Shown piece after piece: positions 33,186-43,746 of a stretch of 64,000 nucleotides of DNA. Source of the stretch: Serripes groenlandicus (lineage: Eukaryota; Mollusca; Bivalvia; Cardiida; Cardiidae); assembly GCA_031761405.1 (NCBI GenBank), contig JASEVX010000005.1, positions 33,360,869 to 33,424,868 of the forward strand. Reading direction: 5' to 3'. Under the pieces are notes generated by a model. It saw only the letters and a list, made by a program, of their open reading frames with translations, was not told where the DNA came from and ran no database searches. A program made the translations under genes and the position numbers. Within the stretch, counting starts at the first letter, position 1. The number at the start of each line of letters is the position of its first letter.

Positions 33186-34603
33186 TCTTTACAGAAGTTG
33201 GATTTTCATTGAAGACGGTTGCACATTTAATGTTATCAATACTATGATTTGTGTTTTATGGTGAACTTATCGACAAAATTAAATAAATTAGCTGTGATAT
33301 TATTGTAGGTAGACTTAACCCATCGTATGAAGGATTTACCAAAGCCATACACTTTTAGGACTTCAATAATTGCATTCAACAGTATCAAATACTTCTCTAA
33401 TATCTAAAAATAACAGTGAAAATTCTAGGCTTAATTTGTCAGCATAATCAAATACATCTTATATTTGTCGTATACTATTGATTATTTATCTGTTTTGAAT
33501 GTATCCTTGCTGATCGGCATTGATAATTATAGGTCACATGTTTTGCAAACGTTTTGCTAAAACACGTTTTGCTATTTGTTTTGCATGGCCATTATAAATT
33601 TATTCTGCTACAATATTTTCTAATTTCGACCAAAATGTGTTATTAAATTCTACATTAAGACCAGTATTTCCGGGAATTTAGTTCGATTTCATCTCAATTA
33701 TAGCATGTTTACATTCTTCTGCAGTAAGCGGGCCTTCGCAGAGGTTTGCAGAGGTATTATTTAGTATCTTTTATAATTAACCTTGGAGAGATATGATATT
33801 TTATATTGTGTTTATCTGTATTATTTGAAGATTTAAGGTTTTTTAATCTCAAATAGAGAAGGTATTTCTGATCATCTACTTCAAGTGATGTAATAATTTA
33901 ACTTGTTTGTCTTAACTTATCCAGGTTTAAAAAGTATTTTTAGTTTGTTGCTTATTCATCAAAAATATATAAAAGTACTCGTACTTGAGCGCCGTTTGCT
34001 TTTTCAGTTTATATTCCTCTCTATTTCACTTTCAAATTGATGTATATTGTCTGTGTTGGGACTATTTCGCTTATTCATGGTGTTCTGCTTTAATTTGTGT
34101 GGATTGTTTTTGTTTTTGTAGATTTTAACATTTAATATATAATTGTTGTGTCTTTAATGATTCCCACCCTATTTGTGCATTGAAAATATTAGGGATATTT
34201 TTTTAATCCAGCATAATTGACATGATTAAATCTTCAATGACTTTTATATAAGCATCATCAGTTAATAAAGATTTATTCATTTTCCAATAGCCATTACCTC
34301 TAGTGTAAGTTCTTCTAGTTTTAAGGGAAACAGAAAGCTTCTTTCCCTCCCTCTCTTGCTCTGTCATCCCCTCTCTCTTCTATTTTATTTTTATTATTTT
34401 CTTGTATACTTAATTATACAGCTAAGTAAACTGATATGTTCTTAACATGTATACTATTCACCGTGCTAACTGTAAATTAATCTTTATTCGAGAGAACCTA
34501 AACTAAGCTTCCAATCCATTTCTCCATTGTATATTTCTAGATGTTTCCTATTATGTAAACTATATGAGAAATATATGTGTTTAAACTTACAAACTCCTTA
34601 AGC
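33186..34603 (-). mobile_element. L1/Tx1-like LINE relic, unit B, 3'-deleted
   Basis: Joined abruptly to unit A's delta at about 33186-33205, where sequence matching 44930 in unit C begins, so the LINE C-terminal part is missing. RT motif A is well kept: LLFLDIREVFDTVE on the minus strand near 33380-33425, with both conserved Asp positions, followed by KVYGFGKSFIRWVK in a shifted frame. 'KSPG'-region sequence lies near 33660-33720 and linker sequence near 34210-34320. Stops are frequent, so it is not functional. Confidence 0.8.
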
Positions 34604-36530
34604 GAGAAAAAGAACCAGTATGGATTCTGTATAAAGTTTCGACCTCGGATCAGCCGTGCAGGCTAACCCGGACAGACACTTGTGGATTTTCTGTTCAAGG
34701 AATAACAAGAGAAAGTTGATGCAACGCATCAATGTCGCCGGATATCCATAGTGAAGTTATGCATAACACTAACATTATAGTAGTTGAATAAACAGTTATC
34801 AACTGAGGGGCATATTGGAACATCAGGGGTGGGGTCAAGTGAAAATGTATCATAACTTGCATTGTTTTGTCAACGAAGTGAATGATAATTGAAGCCTTTC
34901 ATTGTTTATGATCAATCTCCATTCCAAAGTAGGTTGACCATACACACAACCAACTAATTATTGATCATAAACAGTAATGGAAATGAGTAATCTTGCCAAT
35001 TATTAGTCTTAGTATGTATACAGTGCTTTCATTAAGGAATAATTATAAGATTTGTGAATTCCACACACACTTTTCAAGATGTTTGTCAGAATATTTGAAT
35101 TTTATTATTTTTCAATAAAACCACACAACAGACAATTTAGGATTTGCATGCAATAGCACGTCATTTTACCTTTCCTCTATTAAAGTCAACAGTGGACACC
35201 TTTGCAGCAATCTACTTTTAAAACAATGAGATAAGGGTTAAATCGCTGAAGACATGAGTTTTCTCTTTTTCTCAAAATGATATTAGCTTGGCATCCTAAT
35301 TATATCATACTTTAACAAATGTTGAAATGTAGTCCAATATTTATAAATAAGACCACCTTCGAAATATAATATCAACTAAACAGTAAATTCTCATTGAAAT
35401 TGTTGTATAATTTAAACTTAATTTCGAACATAAACAACATGTTAATTTATTTTAATTCTTTCCTTCTTTTTTTATAATGAAAATAACAAACTACTCATGT
35501 TTTAAAATTATATTATGATGAGCGCCCTTGTGCCAATGATGCATAACAATATGCAGATCGGAAGCAATATGCCTTTAGGGAATTAAATGACACATTTAAA
35601 ATTGTCAAGGACGAAATAATTTTGTACGAAAGACCCGGGTGTCGTTCTTGAAACTCTCTTTATAGGCATAGAGTGTTCGTTCAAATTTTTTTTTCTATTA
35701 AAACCAGTTTTATCTAGGTTTGTTCTTTTCTTCATTTATTTCGAACCAAATAAACATTTTAAATCACCTATGATTACTATTTGTAAGTGAGTGTAAAGAG
35801 CGGCTCTCTGAAAAGGAGATTGATCTACGCAGTTGGTATTCGCGAGTCACGCGATCAACAGTTTTAGCTTAGAAACAGTTCATATTTTAGATATACATGG
35901 ATAAACATTATAAAATGCCTTCTTCACAAATCAAGACATCTCTTTGAACATGAACATAACATTCAGTAAGTTTAAATTGCCATTAAAAGACGTCATTTTC
36001 ATCTCGATATTTACACATAAAAAACCGTCTGCTTAATCAGGTGTGCGTATGTAAACAAATTAGACTGTGGCCTAAAGGTTTGTAGTTATCGCCTTTTGAT
36101 TACATGTAGTATATAGTGTAAAATAAAGTATACCAGTCTAGCTAATAGGGACTGTTTTGTCTTCGTAAATAAAACAAAAAAACATAAATGCGAGTCAAAA
36201 TAAATAAACTGAAAATTCCTAAAACATCGGAATATTTATTTCATTTTAGATGTGTCATTACTTAGTGTTTTTAAACAAACACAATTGTAATATGTTCGAG
36301 ACATCTAAATGTGTTTCTTTCTAATAATAATCCCCCGTCCCATGTGATTTCCGAAAACCTATTAAAAATAGAAGTCGCGGGCTTCTGCCCGGCGACTAAT
36401 TACTCTTTACCTCTATCCACCTGAGATGGAATGTGTCTGCCCTTATTAGCCTGCGCGGAGTGCGCAGTCTGATCTGGTCGATACATTACGCAGATGCCGT
36501 ATGTTGGTTTTCTTGCGGGACGGCTCATAT
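34604..36530 (+). mobile_element. MITE-P, unit B, split by an insertion
   Basis: The left half (34604-34705: 'cgagaaaaagaacc...ggatcagccgtgcaggct...ttctgttcaaggaataa') and right half (36387-36530: 'taattactctttacctctatcc' to GGGACGGCTCATAT) together match unit A's 262-bp element, with the outermost left terminus lost. The gap is exactly filled by the 34706-36386 element. Confidence 0.85.
34706..36386 (+). mobile_element. 1681-bp hairpin-ended element with TAA target duplication
   Basis: Inserted in MITE-P. The flanks are TAA on both sides (34703-34705 and 36387-36389), and removing the element plus one TAA restores the family sequence 'ggaataattactc'. It starts CAAGAG, then has a perfect 7-bp hairpin TTGATGC-AAC-GCATCAA (34716-34732). 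It ends in a hairpin at its last base, GTCGCGGGC-TTCT-GCCCGGCGAC with one bulged G (36364-36386). GTCGCCGG at 34734-34741 is the reverse complement of the last eight bases. The interior is AT-rich with no reading frame over 60 codons, so it is non-autonomous. Confidence 0.85.
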
Positions 36531-36786
36531 ATGTGTGTCGAAACCTTACAGAAGCGTACCATGTTTAGATAATCAACGTTATTTAAAATGAGATAAATGA
36601 TACAAGTGTCCTTATCGAGAGAGTTATACAATTTAAAGATAGAAAATCATCCAAACGATGTAAAAAAAAAGCTTATCTTGTTAAGTTCTTAATGATTGAA
36701 CACTTAACTTGCCGAATACCTTTAACTGGTATTATCATCTCTGAATTTTTGAAAGAGTCAAACTAATTGAGGAAATAGTTGTTTTT
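36531..36786. repeat. delta module, unit B, first part
   Basis: Aligns with 31005-31255: 'cgaaaccttacagaagcgtacc', 'tcaacgttatttaaaatgagataa', 'cttatcttgttaagttcttaatgatt' and 'gagtcaaactaattga'. It breaks at 'gttgttttt'. The continuation 'ttcataacgtgcactggac' is found at 41056. Confidence 0.8.
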
Positions 36787-37130
36787 GGGATAGGGGCGTT
36801 TCGCCACTATCCCATACTCAGGCTATTTTCGAAAAGTCGGATTACGGCTGCAATCACAGTCCACACCATTGAGTTCCTACGCCAAAATCGAGTTTGGATT
36901 GGTTATAATCTGCCTTCCAACGATTTCACTGGTTCGACCGAATCACGAAAAACCCTCCGCTTGCATTACTTAATGAGACAAAATAGTTCCAACGCGTGAA
37001 ACACACTCTGAACTATGATTGACTTCAATGTCAGTGGTGTTAGGTAACGTCGATCGTGCTGTGACCCCATTAGTTTAAAACAGTCGACTTATATAGAGAA
37101 ATGTGCAAATCACTGTAAATACAATTATTG

Positions 37131-37690
37131 AAAGGAGTTGAAACCATTGTGGCAAAAGTAGAAATTTCCTACGATAAGAAATTTCTCCTTTTGTCACAAT
37201 GTTTTCGATTGTCGTCTGCTGCACATCTGTAAGCGGAAACTTGTTACATCCTCCCCGTGGAAGCGAAACCCTTTCCGTGGTACTATAACAGTTCGAATAT
37301 TGAAAATATTGTTGAAAATGGAGCTATTGCTGACAATGAGCAATTCCTCCTTTTCACACAATGCTTTCAAACACGTTTTAAATTAATTCTTTTCATATTT
37401 GAACATTTTACTATGGACTTTATTTTACTCGACATATTTTGAATAACATGCTAGAGATGAATGATAACGAGCAATGTTGCCTTACATCAAGGGGGGAAAT
37501 ATATAGTTGAAACCTTTGTGGAAAAAGAGGAAATGAGTCACGATAAACAATTTTGCAGCCATATGCTGCACATGCGTCAACACGCGACTGTAAGCGGGAA
37601 AGGGTTGAACCGTTTCCGTTATAGCTACTTAGTTACATACGAATGTTGAAAGTGTATTTGCAAACGGAGCAATTCCTCCTTTCCAAACAA
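37131..37690. repeat. cluster of FB-Q foldback copies
   Basis: A clear hairpin copy at 37136-37208 reads 'gttgaaaccattgtggcaaaagtagaaattt' then its complement 'agaaatttctccttttgtcacaatgttttc', followed by GTCGTCTGCTGC. Diverged partial copies follow at about 37301-37375, 37505-37625 and 37650-37695, each with 'gagcaattcctccttttc' or 'gaaagggttgaacc' phrases. Reading frames at 37257 and 37461 come from this repeat. Confidence 0.6.
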
Positions 37691-37903
37691 TGCTTTGAAA
37701 CATATGAATCAATTTCTTTCTATAATCTAGATAACGAAAACATTTGTCTAGTCATTATTTTAACCTTTGCTCCTTTTAGACACATTTGACTCACCTTAAC
37801 AGATGAATGATAATCAGCAAGTTTGTCTTTTTCCACAATGTTTTCATCACTATTCAAAATAGGAAATAGAAATTAAATCTACAAATTAGAGTTAATTTCA
37901 ACA

Positions 37904-38118
37904 TTGATTGATTGTGGTTAACGCCTAATTTTAACATTTTCTCAGTAATACCACGGCGGCCAGTTCACCTACAAATGTATTTCCTGATTTTCCCACATCA
38001 GTACTCCACACAACAATCTTCCCAAGCAACTGTCTGCTTTTCCACATAGACTTAGCCCATTGGTGAAAGACGAATGACGCATGTCGCATTGACTTGTGTC
38101 AAACGTCGGAAAGAAATT
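37904..38118 (-). mobile_element. SINE S2 copy, minus strand
   Basis: 'ttgattgattgtggttaacgcc', 'accacggcggccagttcacctac', 'ttcccaagcaactg', 'cccattggtg' and 'gacgcatgtcgcattga' align throughout with the 9084 copy. It ends near 'cgtcggaaagaaa', as that copy does. Confidence 0.75.
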
Positions 38119-38394
38119 TGGCCGAACATGTCAACATACACACGATTTATAACCGCAATGTCATTATATATTTTATAATTGAGGCGCTTCTAGCGATTTG
38201 GAGACATAATTTATAATGTATATGTATTTGCTTTAATTGAAGACTCAACGTCCGTCAACGTGTAATCTAGTCCTTGATGTATATGTTGACAAATAAACTA
38301 GAAATATAGTCTAAATAGGTTTTTGTAAATAACCTTGTACGACTTCTGTAATAAATACTTTATGAGTTGTCTCTGTCTGTAAAGCTTACAGGTA

Positions 38395-39130
38395 TACTCC
38401 GGCGTCCGGACGGCTGTCTACCTGAATGTGCATTCGTCCGTCCGTCATGGATTGCATGTATTGGTTAACACGTTGTTACTGTATGGCGGATTATTTCAAA
38501 GTGGTCACACTTATAACGTGTGATCAGGAGAACGGCAAAGTACTAGGTACATAACTCTGGTCTGTTTATTTTAGTTATCACCATTTTTCCTTATTTAGTT
38601 CAGCGATTGTCTCAATTAATTTCCATTGTATCCATTTCAAACTTGGTTTGTAAGTAACTTATGACCTACAGATTTGCAGTGCACCATTACCATAACTTTA
38701 GCATGCTGCGTTTGGAGTGTGTATATTTTTGTCTTTCCATGTTCTCACTTATTATATGACTGTCGCATGCAACACATGCGTTCCGTGAAATGCCCTTGTT
38801 CGTTAATGAGTGACTCCCCAAGCTGTGTACTTTGTCCGGAGCGACTGACTGTCTGTTCGTTACGGTTTGCATTTATGGGTCAAAACTTTGTTTCTGTTTC
38901 GCGGATCCATTTCAAAGTCGTCACAAGTATACATTGGGATTAGGAGATCGATACAATATTTTGAATACAAATCTGATCTGTTTTTTTAGGTGTAAACTCA
39001 TTTTTTCATTTATTCGGTTATTGTCTCAATAGATGTCCAATGTATCAATTTAAGAATTAGTGTATAGGGAACTCAGAGCTACAGATGTGCAGTGAAAAAA
39101 GAAGCATAACGCTAGCATGCTTTCGATTGT
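38395..39130 (+). repeat. two-unit imperfect tandem duplication, period about 415 bp
   Basis: 'gga(t)..atttcaaagt.gtcaca..tata' occurs at about 38487 and 38902, 'gattgtctcaat' at about 38604 and 39020, and 'ctacagat.tgcagtg' at about 38664 and 39079. Frames at 38674-39032 (89 and 66 codons) fall inside unit two and have no counterpart kept open in unit one, so they are not supported as genes. Confidence 0.55.
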
Positions 39131-40379
39131 CTTTCATTGATCAGCATGATTACAATATACATTGTGGGTCTTTAATGATTTCTGAATTTGAAATATATTA
39201 ATTAAGGGTCGATGCTCGGTTTTTGGTAGAGTTGCGCATGCGCAGACGATACCATTGTTACAAGTTGGATTTTGAAGTCACGTGATGTAAATGCCCAAGA
39301 ACACATACAAAAATAGAGCAAACAAATCAAACTGAATTACAAATGCAAACATAAGCAAAAGTAAAATAAGTAAAATAAATTCACTTATTCTAGGTATCCA
39401 AATAAAATTACAAAGTCTCTTAATGTGTAAACATCATATTTAAGTGTACACAATTATTTAGATATCACTACGCCAATATAGCACGTTACCGCGCAATTAC
39501 CCTTTGTAAATTGTAACCCTTTCTTCACTCTCGGCAGAGATGTAAACATCCACTCGCCCGCTTGCATAAGCGAGTGGAATACAGGATCGGGCTAGTACGA
39601 AATTCTAGGCGCTAGTCCATACATATTCGTTCATGTCCTTATTCATAATGATTCCTTTGACAAAGTTGCGTATAGAACATGTGCTCGTTTCTAGTAACGA
39701 AGCCCATCAAAGTCGTTTTAGTAATTTTCCTTTCACATATATACCACAAACAGGTTTCCGCAAAAACATGAGTTCAATCGACAATAAGTCAACGATTAAT
39801 GATGATTTTTGAGTTTGGATAGGTGCTTTCGACAAGGTCCGCGTCTAAATTCCCGACTTCTAAGAAAGAGATTTCATCAAATCATTTGAGCGCTTTAAAT
39901 TACGACGATTGCGAGTTCTAAATACTTGTTTATAAAGCGTTTAGAATACTTTGATTATAATAGGGAGAACGAATAAGGAACGAATAAATCTTGCAAGAAA
40001 TTGATAATTTGTTTCGGCCAAAATCAGGTAAATGACCCGCGGATATTGGTTGTTACAACATAACTGATTCATCCTTTTAGTCTAAATTTGTATTACACAG
40101 TTCAACATTTGATGTTGACAGTTTGTTCGTTATGATTTTGACGCAATTCAAGATTTTGACGCGATTATTTCGTTCATAGAGTTGATTACTAACAGGTGAC
40201 TGAGTTGGTGATGGAAAGACTATTAAAATGTTAAGTTAAGCTAAAACATGCACAGGCAGGCGAGTGTTTCATTAGGATAAGTGCAACACTCAATTCCCAA
40301 CCCTGCTTGCCCTTTAACAAATCACAACCCACCCCACAATATAAAAACTCTGCAGCAGACGAATTTAAAACATAATCTG

Positions 40380-40510
40380 AGCAAAGATATAGAAAAGGAC
40401 CTTTATTGGAAGTGTAATCATTGAATAAAGTTGAAAACATTGTTGCAAAAGGAAAAATTGCTTGTCAAGAGCAATTTCTTCTTCTGCATCAATGTTTTCA
40501 AAAGTACGTT
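40380..40510. repeat. FB-Q foldback copy
   Basis: Hairpin TTGAAAACATTGTTGCAAAA...(loop)...'gcatcaatgttttcaaaa' with the inner arms 'ggaaaaattgcttg' and 'caagagcaatttcttc'. CTGCAGCAGACGA lies upstream at about 40350, as in the copies at 62690 and 63740. Confidence 0.6.
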
Positions 40511-41054
40511 TGCAGATGGGAAAGGTTTAAATAAGAAACACTTTTTTTAAAACGATAGTCAGTTGGCTATTCTAGTATATGATGTCCGTCTTAAAAATTA
40601 ATGACAAAACTTTCAAAAAACAAGAAAAAGATTTTTTACAATTTAATTGAAAATATATTTAATCAAAGTTGTGAAAGTATGGTTGTCCCTTTCCGTGCTT
40701 TTTTATGAGAGTTAGCAGTATCAAATCACAATAAAAACTTATGGGATAAAGTTGACAAATAACACATTGACACAATATCAGATGTAGGCTTTGTTTCTGT
40801 CAAACTGATGAAGAAGACAAACACATTTTGATTAAAAGTTTATTAAAAAAACCGATCGCAATTCTACCTTCAGTACTATCAGTACTTTTATTTTCATTCT
40901 TTTGTCCTTCGTGATTTATTTTCTTTATACAAGAAAAGGGTAAAACTTTGATAAATAAGGTATATGGCAGGTAGTATGTGTTACTTCACACATTTTTGGT
41001 TTGGTTTGTTTTAAAGCTCATTGTTTATATACCATTAGCGCTTTCAGAGCTTTG

Positions 41055-43150
41055 ATTTTCATAACGTGCACTGGACAGAACCAGTAAACAGGCGTGCAAA
41101 CATATATGACCTTAAAGGATTTTCCTCCAGTAAACAACTCACAGCCTAACAGGAATTAGTCATATGATGCAGTTTCATAAAACAAACTTTTCTGAAATAT
41201 TTGATAAAAACAAAGAAATGTGATACTTTTTCCGCCAGCCATAACAAAATCATCCACTGTTTTAATTTGTAATGTTGACCAAATCGCAACACTTTACTAG
41301 CTTCAGGTGTTAAAAACGAGCATACGTTGTACTAGGAGGGAAATATAAATCATTACTAATACATTATGATGATTAAAAACGTTCTTATTTCCGGAAAAAG
41401 ACATTGTGTTTTATACTGCAGTAGACTACATTTGAAAACAATGACTGAAAAGGAACGTTCTAGTTGAATGCAATTTCGACCTCTTCCTTTATCAAATTGT
41501 GTTTATCAGAAATTATTTAAATTTGGCTTCAGTTTGCTTTATTTCTTCAGACGTTTTCAATATGAACGTGTATAAAAATGCATTATCAGACCAGAGAATA
41601 ATTATTTTCCAATACAGTACATTCAATTCGTCCGTTACAACACATAACCTATTAACCAATTACAAAAATCATTTATTACGGTAAATTATTACGAAGTTAG
41701 AAACAATTCAATTCATATAGGATGCAGGATACATCGGAATAGATCTCACCTCCGCTTGTGCCAAATCGGTACCACAGATCGTTGATTATTTCTTGAAAAG
41801 CGGTGACATATTAAAATAATGTATTTTGTTTATGACATTCAGCTGTATTTCAACTTGTACAGGTTAGTTATCGTCGCTTCCAAAAAGGAAAATATTGTTT
41901 CAATACAAAGGGCGTTTGACTTTGTCGAATTAAGGTCACTAAAATTGAAATTTGACTCAAATGTTTTCTTTCTCGAATCTCTCAGTTCTATATTTGACGT
42001 AACATCAGATACTTATACAGTCTTATCACAAACAGCTCGCTGTCACACATCTGCCTGTTATAAAGATGGAAGTAAAAAGAAGATTCTAAAAAAGATCTAA
42101 ATTAACCGAAAACACCCATAACAATCGTGTTTGACCAGCAAAACTCTTATGATTGTAATGTCTGACCTTTGACTCTGGATGTTATATAATTCTAACCGAA
42201 ACTTTTTAATTGAAGATAAAATTGTAGCCCAAAAAACATTGTGTTCAAGGGATGTCTCCCGCAGAGACGGATGTCTCCCGCAGAGACGGATGTCTCCCGC
42301 AGAGACGCTAAATGTCATCGACGTGAGTTTTCTATTATCAAGAGATGACGCATGTTCATGTTGTAACGCATTTCTACACAGTTACAGAATAGATATGAAT
42401 CTTTTAAACAAGTATAGGAAAAGTGCAAATTATTATTTTACACAAATGTTTCAACTTGCCTTAATTTGAAACATTAAAACGCATCAAAAATGATTTTCTT
42501 TTAAACACTTTCATTGTGGGTAACTAACTTCTCGTTCGCTCATAATGTTTTCATAAGTTGTTCCCTACAGACAAGTACAAAATCGTCTCTATAAAATGCA
42601 TAGTGTTAAATGACTGAACTCTCTAAATTATATCGGGATAATTAGCATTATGATGTAAATATGGTTTCTGCCAAGTTTTAAATATGACTCATGTCAGCTA
42701 TCCGCAATCAGACGTGTTTCCGTGATATTACCAACAGACATGTGAACAAAATGCACACACATATAACATATATTATACTTTCTTAGTAATTTACCTTTTG
42801 GCGTTTGACTTTGTCGAATTTAGGTCTCTAAAATCGAAATATTGACGGAAATGTTTTCTTTCTAGAATCTCTCCGGTTTATATTTGACGTAACAGTAAAT
42901 GATTTATATGCATTTTAGGGTATTTGCGGCCATTTTGGCTGTCATTTTGGCAGCCATTTTGATTTGTTTGACTACTTACATACTTGAGGACCTTCTTACA
43001 GAACTTACTTAGATTCTGGACAACTGAACAATGGAGATATATAACAAATGTATTACCCTGATGTAAATACTAAATAGCTTAACAATATTATATGGCACTG
43101 GCGGCCATCTGAACGCCATCTTGGACGCAATCTTGAAAAAAGCGCTCTTT
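41055..43150. repeat. delta module, unit B, second part
   Basis: Continues the module from 36786 and aligns with unit A from 'ttcataacgtgcactggac' through 'gatgcaggatacatcggaatagatctcac' to the CCAT(C/T)TTG cluster at 42925-43135. It carries three perfect 19-bp units GATGTCTCCCGCAGAGACG (42251-42307) where unit A carries its 91-bp duplication. Small frames at 41499, 41819 and 42179 are not kept between copies. Confidence 0.8.
42251..42307 (+). repeat. three perfect 19-bp tandem units
   Basis: GATGTCTCCCGCAGAGACG at 42251-42269, 42270-42288 and 42289-42307, with no mismatch. Unit A has a one-base variant of the same 19-mer in each of its two 91-bp units. Confidence 0.95.
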
Positions 43151-43720
43151 ACGGAAGTTGGATTTTCAAAGAATGTGTTTGTTTGTAGTGAAAATGGCCA
43201 TATTATCTGCAAACATAAGGATACCTATAGAAAGTTTTTCTATGTTATTTTCTGTTAAATTATCCATATTAAATGACTCGCTTTTATCATTAACAAATAA
43301 AATGAACAATGTTGATGTTAGTAACTAAGGCTCACCTTGCTTCAATCCTTCTAAAATGTTTATAAAATCAGATAGTTCTACATCATTAGAAACCTTAATA
43401 CATGATATAACATAAGTATGTAATGATTTTACCATTGTATCAAATTTAGAACTTAATCCCGACGTAATAAGCTTTTGTATCAATAATTGTATAGTGTCAA
43501 AACATTTTTCATAATCAACAAAAGTACAAAACAATTGTTTAATACACCATATAATATTTTGTATAATACAGTGCATAATAGAATACAATCAATAGTACTT
43601 TTCTTTTCTCTGAAACATTAAAAACATCTTCAATTTCACAAAAATTCTTGAGTCTATTCCTGAGACAAAGGAAGAATAATTTTGCCAGTGCAGGATTATC
43701 ATTTTCACATGCCTGAATGC
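43140..43720 (-). pseudogene. CR1-like LINE RT fragment (epsilon, copy 1)
   Basis: The minus frame 43325-43588 reads LFCTFVDYEKCFDTI, RT motif A with its catalytic Asp, then GLSSKFDTMVKSLHTYVIS and SDFINILEGLKQGEP, motif B. Lower, near 43190-43235, comes SIGILMFADNMAIFTTN, motif C with the second Asp changed to Asn. That change alone would inactivate the enzyme. Sequence above 43590 resembles the fingers ('RNRLK.FCEIED'). It differs in type from the adjacent L1 relic and sits between delta and the L1 3' end. A second copy is at 55830-56815. Confidence 0.8.
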
Positions 43721-43746
43721 TTCAGGATTTATAAACCGTTTTCTTA

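Larger units (their letters stand above)
36787..41054. mobile_element. ~4.27-kb insertion in unit B delta (possibly composite)
   Basis: Units A, C and D read continuously where unit B is interrupted. The left edge is a hairpin GGGATAGGGGCG-TTT-CGCCACTATCCC with one mismatch (36787-36813). The right edge, on the minus strand, begins CAAAGCTCTGAAAGCGC. The flanks (TTT and ATT) do not form a clear duplication. Inside are FB-Q foldback copies, an S2 SINE tail, a tandem duplication and a small hairpin CCACTCGC/GCGAGTGG (39550-39577). It may be one large element or several nested ones. No reading frame has a recognisable product. Confidence 0.6.

Noticed and set aside
38674..39032. 89- and 66-codon frames as secreted proteins
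   Set aside because: They look hydrophobic and Cys-rich, but lie in one unit of a tandem duplication and are not open in the other.
41499..42469. Small frames of 61-96 codons in delta
   Set aside because: Homologous delta copies (31.7-32.5 kb, 46.7 kb) break these frames with indels and stops. There is no sign of protein-level conservation.
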